Assembly: GCA_020543525.1 (NCBI GenBank)
Contig: JAHYIO010000028.1
Coordinates: 558,001-622,000, forward strand
Origin: Coriolopsis trogii
Lineage: Eukaryota > Basidiomycota > Agaricomycetes > Polyporales > Polyporaceae
Length of the DNA: 64,000 nt
Direction: 5' to 3'
The notes below the pieces were generated by a model, which was not told where the DNA came from, made no database searches, and worked only from the letters and a program-made list of their open reading frames with translations. This document shows, in pieces, positions 12,473-23,988 of the stretch. Every line of letters starts with the position of its first letter. Within the stretch, counting starts at the first letter, position 1. The translations under genes and the position numbers were made by a program.

Positions 12473-13129
12473 GGAGCGTATAGTAGTTAAGTCGTTCTGT
12501 TGAGTGTATGCGTGAGTCTACTGGATACTACAGGGAACTAGGGAGGGATCTACCAAGGATAAGACGCGGAGAGTTGACAGATGTGAGTCGCTCGAATCGC
12601 AAGATTCAAAAGGCTGGATATGAAGACGCATGAGGGGCAGGATGACGGTTTATACTCCACCACGAAGGTTGTCAGCTGTGGGCGCCAGAGGTTAGTACGT
12701 CCGGCCACAGCCTGGACCCATCTAGGCACAGGCTGGAAGGCATCCTCGACACAACCTCGTCCGCCATATTTGCTGGATAGATGAGCAACAAGTAGTCTCG
12801 GGCAGTCTTTAGGTGGTTCTGCGCATAGCATGGCGGTAGAAGGGACGTCAGTTGGAATACCTGAGCTTTCCAGGTCGAGTCGAACAACCCGAGAACTGTG
12901 TTCTACAAGATCCCTTCTGAGGTGGCTGACGAACTCGCGTTGTTGATTTGGTTTTTCGCAGTAGAGAACTCGGTGGAACGCGTTGTGGAGTACTATATAA
13001 GGCCCAGAGAGTTCAGTAGGGTCACTGTGATGCAAGTCCGAAGTCAGCGGAGTGAGTTCTCCTTGGATCCTGTACGCCGCCCATGGTCAGCATTTCTTCA
13101 GTGTATGAGGCTTCGTATGATACGCACCG
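12473..13129. other. Intergenic, partly coding-like on the minus strand
   Basis: A minus-strand open frame (12550-13035) contains sequence with ordinary amino-acid use. It begins near a TATATAG-like element around 12990, so it may be transcribed. I could not identify a domain or a complete exon set. The stretch may include further decay products of the neighbouring aldo/keto reductase remnant. Confidence 0.25.
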
Positions 13130-13600
13130 CCAAGTCGTCACCCGGAATTGGAATGCTGTCCTTGCCCTGGGCGCGGCGAAGCCCTCACACAGCTTCAGAA
13201 TGTTAGGGAAGTGCCCCTGTGAGTATCGCGGAACCAAGCGCCGCCTATCATTGAGCGGAAGATTGCCATGACTCTACAATGGAAGGAGGATATTAGCGTA
13301 CGTTCGTACTACTGAGGAACAAAGAGGACGGTGCGCATCTCACGCGCAGCCTTCAGGATGCCAATTTGACCGTCCTCGATATCGAGTCTGAAGAGGGAGT
13401 ACTCGACTTTGGACGGCAGCAATCGGGTACACAGCATGTGCGCGGCGGAGTGTCTCTGCGACCTTGGAGAGGCCGAAGTACTTCGCCATCCCTTGTCTGC
13501 GAGGAGATGCCGGTCGGGATACTCATAAGGGCGGGCGCTTACCCCACAGGACCCGCTCCTGAGCCTCATAAAAAGCGTTGCCAACCAAATGCCGTTTTGC
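13130..13600 (-). pseudogene. Aldo/keto reductase remnant with frameshifts
   Basis: Read on the minus strand, pieces of an aldo/keto reductase (pyridoxal reductase/YakC-like AKR) lie in the correct order but in different frames. They are: a weak strand match with WLATLF (about 13575-13590); MAKYFGLSKV followed by TLRRAHAVYPIAAVQ (about 13489-13411); then, after a single extra base near 13407-13410, VEYSLFRLDIEDGQIGILKA; then RRRLVPRYSQGHFPNILKL (about 13240-13185); and finally SIPIPG (about 13153-13141). The NADPH-fold N-terminus and about 25 residues before SIPIPG are missing. The frameshift and the missing blocks make it non-functional as an oxidoreductase. Confidence 0.75.
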
Positions 13601-13910
13601 GGTTGCTTCTGGTGATTTGGACCTGCTCTGTGCACATCGATATGTACGATGCGATCCTCAGGGAGCACACGAAATGCCAAACCACGTACCGTAGTATCGC
13701 GCAAGACATGGGCTAAGACAAATGCACTGAATCTGTGACGCGTGTCGCGACGGCATGGTGCATCTGTGCCGTGGTTACGCGATGTTCGTATGTCTCAGTC
13801 AAGTCCGTTCGGACTCGACAGGAACATATAAGAATACCAGGCAGCATGCGTACCATTCTTCATACAATAGCTGTTACACTCTTCGTCGCATTCTCCCTTC
13901 AAAGCACACC

Positions 13911-14792
13911 ATGCGCCTCATCCTCACTGGTGTAACAGGAGTCGGTGAGTCCCCAACAGCATTGCGCTGGACGACCGGGAAGTCTAACGCACCGACTAGC
14001 TGGGCTCGCCATCTACCGCGCCGCCTTAACCGACCCCTCCATTCAGCAAGTCACCCTCCTAACGCGCCGGCCTCTCCCCTCTTGGGCAAGACTTCCGCCA
14101 AATGCGACAGCGAAGACGAACACCATCATCCACACAGATTTCAAAGCCTACGATGCCGAACTTGCTCGCAGCCTTGCAGAGCACGATGCACTGATTTGGG
14201 CGTTGGGAAAGAGCGCGATGGGGATGTCGGAGGAGGCATACACCGAGCTCACCTATGAATACACGCTCGCTGCCGCGCGTGCGTTGAAGGACGCCGGGGC
14301 GGGTCAGGGGAAGGAGAAGCCCTTCAGATTCCTCTTCATCAGCGGAGAGTTCGCGGACCCGACGGGCAAGTCGAGCCAGATGTGGGCGCGAGTCAAGGTG
14401 CGTTGGGCGGGTGTTGAGAGCATGTGGGGAGACTGACGGGTCGGTTGTTGTATACCCAGGGACGCGTTGAACGCGAGCTGCCAGAGCTCTTCAAAGACAC
14501 AAACATGGTAGCCCACGTCTATCGTGCTGGATACTTCTTCCCGTCGAAGGACTATCCCGAAGACCGCCTCAACCAACGCGGTGCAGCCGCGCGCGCAATT
14601 GACGTCGTCTCTACACCGCTGCTAAAGACCCTCGCGCCTACGGCCTACACACCCATAGACGACCTTGGAAGGTTTGCGGTGGAAGTTGCGAAGGGAACTT
14701 GGCCTGAGCAGGAGCTATTCAGAAATGCAGACATGAGGAAACTGATCAAGAGTCTCTCGCCGCTATCAGTCCCATCACGCGATGAGTTGTAG
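13911..14792 (+). CDS. NAD(P)-binding Rossmann-fold protein, 254 aa
   Basis: Exons 13911-13944, 14000-14397 and 14460-14792; the frame is continuous. The first exon encodes only 11 codons plus one base, MRLILTGVTGV, the start of the beta1-turn-alpha1 dinucleotide loop; the TGVTG-A-G pattern is completed across intron 1. The body resembles the HTATIP2/YbjT-type atypical short-chain dehydrogenases: a LLTRRPL strand end, DALIWALGKSA, and RFLFISGEFADPTGKSSQMWARVKGRVERELPEL, where the classical Tyr-x-x-x-Lys is replaced by a Ser/Lys/Arg arrangement. No signal peptide is present; a cytosolic location is likely. The substrate is unknown. Conserved homologues of this size are common in Agaricomycetes and are usually annotated only by fold. 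Confidence 0.85.
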
Positions 14793-15067
14793 CTTCTAGA
14801 CGCCCATTCCTCCAACTACATATTTATTATTTAACACGGTGCCTTGGATTCAGTGAACTCCACATTCTGTGGACGATATCTCTTCCGTTGACTGACGCAG
14901 CTCTAGTATGCAAGACATCTACCTGTGCGATGCGTCTGACGAATGGTGGTTGAAAGTATGTACTATGCGAGAGGGCGCTGTGGGAATGTTATGCACATTG
15001 GGCGCTCGCCATAATGCTTGACCGTTTCACCAGGTTTCTACTCTACTGAGTTCCTCCACTCTCCGCT

Positions 15068-15677
15068 ATGGCAGATATCCCACAGACCGATGTCTCTCGT
15101 CCATCTGCGTTGCCGACCGCTAAGCTATTACAGCGCCATTCACAACCTACAATTGATCAGAACTCGAGCGAATACTTGGATGCCATCGAAGAAGAATGGA
15201 ACAAGCGTGTGGACGTCGAGATTGAGACCCTCGTAGACGGCATGGTGGATATAGTCGCTCTCGCTGCAGTAAGTTCATACGTTTACTATGCTTAGGTACT
15301 CTATGCATGCTCGATGAGGCACGGTTGTAATTCGTGATTAAAGATCGGCGACAAGGACAAGTTCCGCATCGCGCAGGAGTCGTTCCAGGCGCAGTGCCGC
15401 GCAGAGTCCATGGTACGTCCGTCCACAATCCTCCGGTCTATCGTCCTATATTCATTACCGTTGCTTGCATCTGCAGATACGCGCTGCAAACTCGCTCATG
15501 TCCACCATTCACTCCATGAAATTGCTCCTGCTCCTCTCCGATGAGGCCCAGATCGCAAAGAGACGCGACGCGGAACTGCGGAGCGTGCAGGCAGAGAAGT
15601 CCGATGCGCAGAAGCAGGTAGCAGTTCTATTGGACGAACTGCTGTTATCGAGCAAGACGGAGAGTCAGCGCGGTTGA
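15068..15677 (+). CDS. MED22: Mediator complex subunit 22 (MED22/Srb6), 156 aa
   Basis: A subunit of the Mediator head module, which bridges transcription factors and RNA polymerase II. Exons 15068-15268, 15344-15412 and 15477-15677, all phase 0. The central part matches the MED22/Surfeit-5 helical family: a conserved stretch beginning SEYLDAIEEEWNKRVDVEIE (from about residue 33), then VDIVALAAIGDKDKFRIAQE and IRAANSLMSTIHSMKLLLLL. The C-terminal third is an amphipathic helix (RRDAELRSVQAEKSDAQKQV) expected to pair with another head subunit. Length suits the family. A start at 15018 in another frame has no support. Confidence 0.92.
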
Positions 15678-16040
15678 AGTGCGGCGAACACCGATGCCCA
15701 TCATCGTTTCGTGACACATGTGCCAAATGCGTGCTGTTGGCCCAGGTGCGTGCTCACATGTTGTAACTGAGGGAACCTATCTTGCAAATCCTGAGAGCCT
15801 CCCGCACAAGCATACCACATTCATACTCTGTGGCGCCGTGATGTTCAACTTGCGAGTTGGACGTATGCAACTTCAGAGACGCGGCGCTCGTGGTATATCC
15901 ACTCCGGAAACATTATGTGAGCTGTATGCGCAATTGCCCGTCATATGCAAAACTTCCTACGCTACGAATTCAATGTTATGTAGCATCCACAGCATCGATT
16001 ATACACAACAGTCTTAGCATGAGTATAATGAAGCGTTGCA
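15678..16040. other. Convergent intergenic spacer
   Basis: This separates the 3' ends of MED22 and the minus-strand chitinase. It is somewhat AT-richer than the genes and contains no open frame worth calling. Confidence 0.5.
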
Positions 16041-17518
16041 TCATGGTCCGGTAGCGTTGAGAGAATACGCCAACATGGCAGATAGGAGTGCGTTACTCCC
16101 GTCCCCCGCTATCTCCCAAAGTGCAGATCCATGAAGACCTTTGCCTGTGATGAAGTCTGCCTTCGCCTTCACGGAGTTGAGGTCGTCATATGAGATCATA
16201 ACCTGCCTTGCCCTGTCGTACAAGCGTGGCGTCTTGCTACAGTCGTCCCAGAAGTAGTCCATGGTCGTAGTATTCGCCGAGCCATTTAGTTGCAGAGGGG
16301 TATCCGGATTCGTAAAGTTTGGCAACAAGTTTGTCCACGTCCACAGGCCAGACCAATCGTACGCATCTCCACAGGGGTCGGTGCCTACGTTCGAGTCCCA
16401 CCAGTCGCCTGCGACAGTGGCATGGGCATCGAGCGGTGGGAAGACGTTGAGGTCGCCGCCATTGTATGCGTTGTTGGGATGCACTAATGCGCTACGACCG
16501 TAGGCCGGAACGCCGAGTACCAGCTTGCTTGTGGGAAACCCGGCAGCCGTCCAGGCATCGACGGCGGAGACCGCTGAACCGTGCTGGTGCGTGGGTTCTG
16601 CACAAGTGTCGTTGAGGGGAGCGTTGGGGCCGAGGATGCCGTCTGAAACCGTCCAGACGTCGTAGTTCATGATGGTGATGTAGTCGAGGACCTCTGCGAA
16701 TGCGGACACATTCGTCATGGGCATGCTACTTGGGTCGAGGAACGGCTTGTCGGAGACGGCGGCGGATATAATATATGACCATTTCTGGTCTTCGAGATGC
16801 TGGCGCAATTCTTGGAGGAAGACGAGGTAGTTTGCGCTGTCGTCTTTGTCGACGGCGTTGCAACCAAGGCCCGCCTTGTTTGGGAACTCCCAGCTGTATG
16901 TGCGTGTGGCGTGTCAGGTTGAGGCCTTAAGAGAGCGTTTGTTAGGAAGAGACTCACTCAAACTCGAGCCCATCCACTCCGTAATCGTGCGCCATCTGAG
17001 TAGCTTTCTCAGTGAAGCTCTTGCGCTTGTCCGGCTTGGCGAGTATGTTGGAGAAATACATGGATCCTGTCCATCCTCCGATAGTCAGCATGACTTTGGT
17101 ATCCTGTTTCTCGTCCGTCAGTCATGAGAATCTCCCTCCAAGGTGGCGCTCTACATGACATACATTGCCATGGGCCTCTTTGACTAACTCGCGGAGTATC
17201 ACGCCTTCGGGGTCATCAGACGTGAGCCTTACCATCTCCTCATTATCTGTGACCCTATGAGCCATAGAGTCTATCAGTAGGGCTCAACAATTGACGGTCA
17301 TGATGTCCTTACGCGAAGGCATACGAGACAGAAGAGTAAAGGTCCCAATTGATGTCCCAAGTGATATACTTGTGGTGCCACGCCGTGTACCAAGCACTTG
17401 TGAGATAACTGCCCTTGATGGTGCCGTTTGTCCCTGTTGACTCTGCGCGTGTGGCGGTTGAAGAGGTACTACTCGTCAAAAGCAAGGGTAAGCATGCAAC
17501 GAGCAAGAGTGTATGCAT
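16041..17518 (-). CDS. GH18 chitinase A, secreted, 431 aa
   Basis: An endo- or exo-acting chitinase of glycoside hydrolase family 18, probably secreted and acting on chitin of its own or foreign walls. Exons (minus): 17518-17313, 17254-17164, 17103-16958, 16893-16041; phases 2, 0, 2. An N-terminal signal peptide (MHTLLLVACLPLLLTSSTSS) is followed by the SYAFA strand, the MLTIGGWTGSMYFS substrate-binding strand, and the catalytic motif DGLEFDWE at about residues 143-150, with the acid Glu150. The second acidic position of the usual DxxDxDxE is Glu rather than Asp. Downstream are the MNYDVW and final ALWEIAGD strands. There is no chitin-binding module. It lies convergent to MED22 and divergent to Sin3. 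Its promoter region holds a TATA box and an inverted repeat. Intron positions are shared with the two chitinases at 26 and 28 kb. Confidence 0.95.
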
Positions 17519-18403
17519 GCTGAATGTCTTCCGTGGTGTTTTGAAGGGGGCAACTCCGCTGAACAGATGGTTTATATAGTTTTGGCCTTCGAGTTATCAT
17601 CATCTGGGCGGTTTTGTTGCAGAACTAGTCGTTGGGAGCTCGGCAATTGTCTTCGAGGATGATACATGAAAGTTGACAGCGCCGGCGCCCACTTCAGACA
17701 GCATTTTCACGACAGAAAATGCTGCCAGCAGGCACGCAGGCGATACGTTGTTGAATTGCTTGTATGACTCGCCTTTAAGCCCTCTACCAGGGAGTGTAGG
17801 GGCGTGATTCCGCGTTCGTTTAACAGACCTTCGGACCGTATCAACCATTGAATCCGATGAGATTGTGGTGTTATGGATGCACTACCCATGCATCGGCAGC
17901 GAAATCCCTCTTGGCGAGAATCCCATTAATTGTGCGCTGCAGTTTCAGCTCACATGCTTGTTTGAGTCTGCCAGTGCGAAACGTCAGTCTTCTACTAAAG
18001 ACATCGTTAGCTGTCTGAATGAAGACGTTACTTATTGGGCCATTGCGGCCTATACTTGACAAGCCTGAGAGCTATCAGGATTAGACGCCGACAGTTAGAC
18101 TGCCTAGCTGGCACGTGGTATCACGTGGCAAGCGATCGGCTTGTCACACGCGGGGTCACAACCGAGCAATCTCAGCTTCAGCCACCGCGGTCCGTCTCCC
18201 CTCCTGGAGTCCTTGTCCTCGCTTTTGGTGTATTTGTCCCCGTTCGCAACATACCTCAAGAGCCCAACTTACCCATTGTCGAAAGACATACACTGTTTGC
18301 GTACTTTCTAGGCGAACAAATATCGCAGTGCGTGGCTCTCGCAGGCTACGCAATCCGTTCTGACCCATTCGCAACAGTACCATTCGTCTAGGCCGACTGT
18401 GCC
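17519..18403. promoter_or_regulatory. Divergent promoter between chitinase A and Sin3
   Basis: No gene is seen. On the chitinase side TATATAA (minus strand, 17572-17578) lies about 55 bases before the chitinase ATG. Farther up are the palindrome GCGCCGGCGC near 17680-17690 and a perfect 10-bp inverted repeat, CAGCATTTTC at 17699-17708 and GAAAATGCTG at 17715-17724. The Sin3 side has no TATA box. Confidence 0.55.
17699..17724. repeat. Perfect 10-bp inverted repeat with 6-bp spacer
   Basis: The left arm CAGCATTTTC (17699-17708) and right arm GAAAATGCTG (17715-17724) are exact reverse complements around ACGACA. They lie about 180 bases upstream of the chitinase A start. The repeat could be a dimeric factor site or a hairpin; no T or A run follows to suggest any terminator role. 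Confidence 0.6.
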
Positions 18404-21400
18404 ATGGACGTTAAAGACAAGGGGCTCACCGCTGAGGTTGCACAGACTACAACATTGCAGAATACAGCGGCTGGCCGCAGCAGGCCCCCATCTCCGCGCG
18501 CTGCTAAGACTTCCATGGACACGGACGTCCCGGATCAACCCCTCGAGATCCCGCTCGCGACAGACGGTCAAGAGAGGGCAGGTTCAGACGCGCCTTCATT
18601 GGGTGATCCCCAGTCTGCGAGCACAGAGCGAACGCTCAACGTTTCTGATGCGCTCAGCTACCTGGACTCTGTCAAGGCCCAGTTTGCGGAGCAGCCGGAG
18701 GTCTACAACCAGTTCCTAGACATCATGAAGGATTTTAAGAGTCAATTGTACGTCTCTCTCCTTCTACCTGCCCTTGCAATTGTGTCCCTCCATCTCGTCC
18801 ATCTTTGGGTCCCATTGAGGGTGTTGGAATCCGGTGGAACAGTCGATTCCTCCATGTATGAACCCACGACATGAGCCACTGCGTTCCTTGTGCCAGGCTG
18901 CGTATGTCGCGCAGTGCTTTATAAACGAGTTTCTTCACCGTGTCCATGAAGTGATGGAGGGCGAGATGTTGCATATACTGCTTTGCTCGAGCTTCAGGTG
19001 TCTTATGTTTTCTTCCTTGTAGGATCGATACTCCTGGAGTGATTGAACGCGTATCAAATCTCTTCCACGGTCACCCAGCCCTCATCCAAGGATTCAACAC
19101 GTTCCTCCCCGCAGGATATCGCATTGAGACCAGCGACAATCCAGACCCCAACTACATCACCGTCACCACCCCGGCGGGGACCACGACCCAGGCTACCAAT
19201 GCCGCCTTCAAATATTCAATTGCGAATACACTTCCACCACCTGCTCCAGAGATTCCCGCCGATATGGTTTCTGCTCAAGAGCCCGAGTGGCCTCGGGTAT
19301 CCCAGGAGTCGCTGAAACCTGCCGTCACTTTCGTTCATAAAGTCCGGACACGCTACGCCAACCGTCCCGGTGTCTATGACCAGTTCCTCAAGATCTTGTC
19401 CGATGCATCTAAAGCGGCTACTGGAAATCTGGAGGCTGATCAGCCGGAATCTAGCTCCGTAGCCTATCTGTCGGCGAAGTTGTCACAGGGCGACATCGTC
19501 CGCGGCGTCATGGATTTGTTCAAAGACGCGCCTGACCTGATGCGCGATTTCGTACAATTCCTGCCGGATGAACAACTGCAGAAGGAGGAGCTTGCACGCA
19601 TTGTGAAGTTAGAGGAAGCTCGGAAGGCGGCCGAGGCTAAGTCCAAGCGCAGCGGAGAGGCATCTGCTGCGGTCCCTCAGAAGCGCAAGAGGAAGCCGGT
19701 CGAGCGCGAAAAGGAGAAGGACAAGGAGCCTACACCGAGATCGAGCTCCAATAAGGCGAGTCGTGTCGTTGTGAACGAGATGCATATTTCTGAGATCTTC
19801 AGCAGAAGCCGAAACTGCAGGCATCGAGTGAGGCCCCGTCACCCGCATTAGCCCAACGACAAGCGGCTGCTGCTCCGCCGTCACCCCTCCGTGCACCCCC
19901 ACAACCACCGCCGCAGTTTTACCAACATCACCAGCAGACTGTTACGCTCCCTCCGCCAATACCAGTTCCCATACAACCCTCCAGCTCGATGCACTCGAAT
20001 GACGAGACACATTTCTTCGAACGTGTCAAGCGCTTCCTGGATAACCGCGACACATACAACGAGTTCTTGAAACTCGTCAACCTGTTCACGCAAGACATTA
20101 TCAATACGACACGACTCGTTCGTGAAGCGCGGATGTACCTCGGTGATAGCGAGCTCATGGCTCAGTTCAAGGATATCTTGGGTTGGGACGCAAGCAAAGA
20201 GCGCGCGCTTGCCCTAGAGGAGACCTGGACACGACCTATGGGTGTGCTGGACCGACCAAGTCGCAATCAACTGCACACGCGATATGGTAGCTATCGGAAA
20301 CTACCTGCTCATGTACGTTGTGTCGTTACTCACCTTGAATAAATACTGACTTTCCATCAGGAGAGAAACGTGCAGTGCTCTGGGCGCGACGAGATGTGCA
20401 ACTCCGTGCTCAATGACGAGTGGATATCTCAACCTTCGTTTGCGAGCGAGGATGCTGGCTTCATCGCGCACAAGAAGAACCAGTACGAAGAGGCCCTTCA
20501 CCGCAGCGAGGAGGAGCGGCACGAGTATGACTTCCATATCGAGGCGATCAGTCGGACAATACAAGTGCTTGAACCGCTGAACAACAAGATCGCGCAGCTG
20601 TCCCCTGAGGAGCGCGCCAACTTCAAGCTCAAGCCTAACCTTGGCGGGGTCGGGAAGGCAATACACCAGCGGGTCATCAAGAAGATATATGGACGCGAGA
20701 TGGGGCTTGAGGTCTGGGGCGCAATGCAGGAGATACCCGCGACGGCGATCCCCGTCGTACTCATGCGCCTGAAGCAGAAGCATGACGAGTGGAAGCGCGC
20801 GCAACGAGAGTGGGACAAGGTGTGGCGAGAGGTCGACGCACGCAACTACCACAAGTCGCTGGATCACCAGGCGGTGACCTTCAAGGCCACCGACAAGAAG
20901 GCAATCACACAGAAGGCGTTCGTGTCGCAGATCGAGGCCGCGCGAGATGAGCAACGTGTGACGCGTGCGTCGTTCATCGACCCGCTCTTTGCGCGCACGA
21001 AACCGCGGCATCAGCTCGAGTTCGTCGTCGAGGATCCAACCGTCCTGCAAGACACCTTGAAGCTCACGCTGTCCTTCCTGGACCGGACACAGGGACAGAT
21101 TTCGTTGCCGGACAGGCGGAAGATCGAGACGTTCCTCCGTTCGTTCGTGCCCCTCTTCTTCATGCTCGACCCGAACGTGTTCAATGCCGCCTTCGTCCCG
21201 CATCACGAAACGGTAGACAGCGACATGGATGTAGAAGTTGCGAGCGACGACGCAGAAATGGCTAACGGCAACTCCTCCTCCCGCTCCAGGAACAAGAAAG
21301 GCGGCGGCAGTAATGCTGGCGACTTGCGCAAACGCCTTTTGAAGAGCGAGCAGGCGAAATCGAGCAGACGCACGCGCGCGCAGGAAGCTGCGTCGCCGAC

Positions 21401-23608
21401 GCCGTCGCGATTTGCATCCCCGGCACCTTCTGATACCATGCAAATGGACGGGGAGAACGGAATCATTGCGAAGATGGAGAAGGCATCTTCTCGTCGACGA
21501 GGCACGTTCTACACGAACACTGCGTTCTATGTGCTCTTGCGACTGCTCGAGGTAACTTGTTTCTGGTTGTCCTGATTCTGCCGATTGGCTGACTGCCCAC
21601 GTCGTAGATGTTGTACTCGCGGCTCCATCTCTTCAAGAACCTCACGAAGGAAATGGCAGACCGTGGCAATGACCCATTCGAGCCGAACCCCGTATCGATC
21701 AAGGCGGCCATAGAGGCCAACCTGGCGAAGCTCGGCAACCGTCTCGACCATGCATCCCACTTCTATGACCTCATGCTCGAATCGTGCGAGAAGCTGTTTG
21801 ACAACGAGCTCGAACAACCGGTGTTCGAAGAGATGATGCGGTACATGTTTGGGGTGAAGGTGATCGCTCTTGCTGCTTGTGACATGAATGTGTTGCTGAC
21901 TTCTCTTGTCTAGCACGCGTATAAGATGTTTACTGTGGACAAGGTCATCGGGGCCCTGATCAAGCAGGTTCAGGTCATCCTCTCAGATGCGAAAAGCCAG
22001 GATCTGTATGAGCTCCTCCGACGCGAGCGAGAAATTCCGTCACCCACGACGCAGGACCTCATCAACTGTCGCCGTAACACCGAACGTGTACTCGGCCCTG
22101 ACGAGAATCTGTTCCGCATTGATTGGGTATGTTCCCACATCGTGACGCAAATGGCGAGTGCCCTAACGACATATGCAGTTGCCTGAACCGAAGACGATGA
22201 CCATCCAACTGATCGGCAAGGATGACGCCAACTTCGACGACTCTGAGGCCATGACAGGACGCTGGCAAGCATATATCGAGTCCTTCGTCTCTGTAAGTAC
22301 GAGGCGAGTATAAGCATGATGTTGTACTCACGATTCTTGCAGCATCACTATACAGCGGGTGTACCTTCATCCTCGACAGTGAGGCGTCCATTCCTCCTTC
22401 GGTCAGTCAACAGCACCTCGGACGGATAGACCCGCATGCTGACTCTTCTCGCACGTTGCAGTACGAAGGTGCCGTCCCCGTCAGGCGTTATGCCAGACAT
22501 CCTCGCGCGCGGCGGTCTGCAGATCAAGGTGTGCGTACGGACCTACCGTCTCTTCTTCGTGCCCCACTCCGAGGACATCATGGTCCGACTCTCGACGTCC
22601 GAGGAACGTGCCAGCGCCCGCGCCGCTGTCGAGTCTCGTAACAAGAAGCGATTGGCGTGGCTCGAGGAATATGCTGGCAAGACGGTTGAAGAAGAGCCAA
22701 AGAGCGCGTCGACCGAGGTGCCTTCCAAGCCTCTCGTGGTCACCGTCCCGGCCTTGGCTCCGGCTTCCGCGGAAGTAGGAGCAGAGGCAGAGACGTACGA
22801 GGCAGCCCCGGAGGTGACGTCCAAAGACCAGAAGGCGGAGATCCCTATGGATATAATCCAAGAACAGAAGGCGAAGGAGCCCGAAGGGACGGTTCACACT
22901 GCACCGCAGGACGATGCGATGGAGGTGGCAGCGGCAGCAGCTGCCGTAGCAACCGGTCCTGCCCCAGACCCCGATGCAGACGTCTCGATGGGCGAGGTAA
23001 ACCCCGAGGCACAAGCTCCCAATGTTGTACCTGAGCCCGTCGTTAACCCTCTCGTACATGATCGGCCTCAACCTGAGCCTCAGTCTTCTCAGGACGTCAA
23101 GCCCCTCGGGATGTCCTCAGCCCCGCAACCTCCCTCTTCGCCTCCACCTCCGCCCGCTCCAGCACCCGCCCCATCTCAGCCCGCTTTAGCAAATCATGCT
23201 TCTCCTGCTACCAGTAGCGGTGCTGCATCTGCACCTACGCCTCTTGCTGTCAAGCAAGACCCAACACCCTCTGCTGTGTCTGCGGAACCCCCGCAGACGT
23301 CTGCTACGGGCCCGGCACCGCCACCCGTGCCCATTCCTGAATCCAATGGGACAGCCACACTCAAGCCTACCTCACCCCCAAAGACAAGCCATGCGCCTAC
23401 CATAGAGCCACCTGTGCCCTCTGCGCCGACAGCAGACCCTCCATCCGTTTCTATACCCGCATCCGGCCTCACTTCCAGATCTGTACCTGCGCCTGCACCA
23501 CCCGTAGGCGTACCGGGAGCGCTCGCACCCGTTCTTGCACCTGCTGCAGATCTGGCTCAGCCGTCGCATCCGCCAGCATCGACCGACAGCGGAGGACCGC
23601 CTCTGTAG
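18404..23608 (+). CDS. SIN3: Sin3 histone deacetylase corepressor scaffold, 1520 aa
   Basis: The scaffold of the Rpd3/Sin3 histone deacetylase complex. Nine exons: 18404-18747, 19023-19755, 19803-20312, 20361-21551, 21608-21859, 21914-22126, 22179-22292, 22343-22401, 22462-23608. PAH1 (about 79-150) carries TPGVIERVSNLFHGHPALIQ; PAH2 is at about 211-297 and the degenerate PAH3 at about 422-485. The HDAC-interaction domain starts near residue 517 with CSGRDEMCNSVLNDEW, NQYEEALHRSEEERHEYD and the RVIKKIYG block. The Sin3 C-terminal domain (about 780-1150) has FFVPHSEDIMVRLS. The last 350 residues are Pro/Ala-rich and probably disordered. Intron 2 (19756-19802, 47 bp) must use a GC-AG boundary to keep frame. 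PAH1 is cut by a phase-2 intron. Confidence 0.95.
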
Positions 23609-23988
23609 TCACGACGCCGTGCAGAATGTCCGCCGAGTCATGTACCCGATTCTCAAAGTGACCCTGCTATCGCCATGAATCGTGTCGCGTACCGCTTCGA
23701 GATTCCATTCGCTGTGTTGTGTTGTATCGCTCTTACATTACAGTCTAATAAATATGTATACCGCGCGGAATTGCTCTGAAGCGTCGAACGGCGTGTGTGC
23801 GTTTGTATGTTACAAAAATCCCGGCCATGTACAACCGAACCCTGCTACGACGATACAAGGGGAGAGCTGTCCATAGCTTACAACGAATTATTCCTTTATC
23901 CATGGCTGATAACTGCGGCCAACTCACAACTCCAATGCACACATCCTTGCCCCGCACGACTCGCTAACAAGAAAGCACTAGGAAACGC
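23609..23988. other. Convergent spacer between SIN3 and eIF4E genes
   Basis: The 3' flanks of two converging genes. AATAAATA-type polyadenylation-like sequence for Sin3 lies near 23745-23755. No gene is seen. Confidence 0.5.

Noticed and set aside
20301..21443. 380-codon minus-strand frame inside SIN3
   Set aside because: Antisense to a clearly conserved SIN3 exon; composition is the reverse of that exon.
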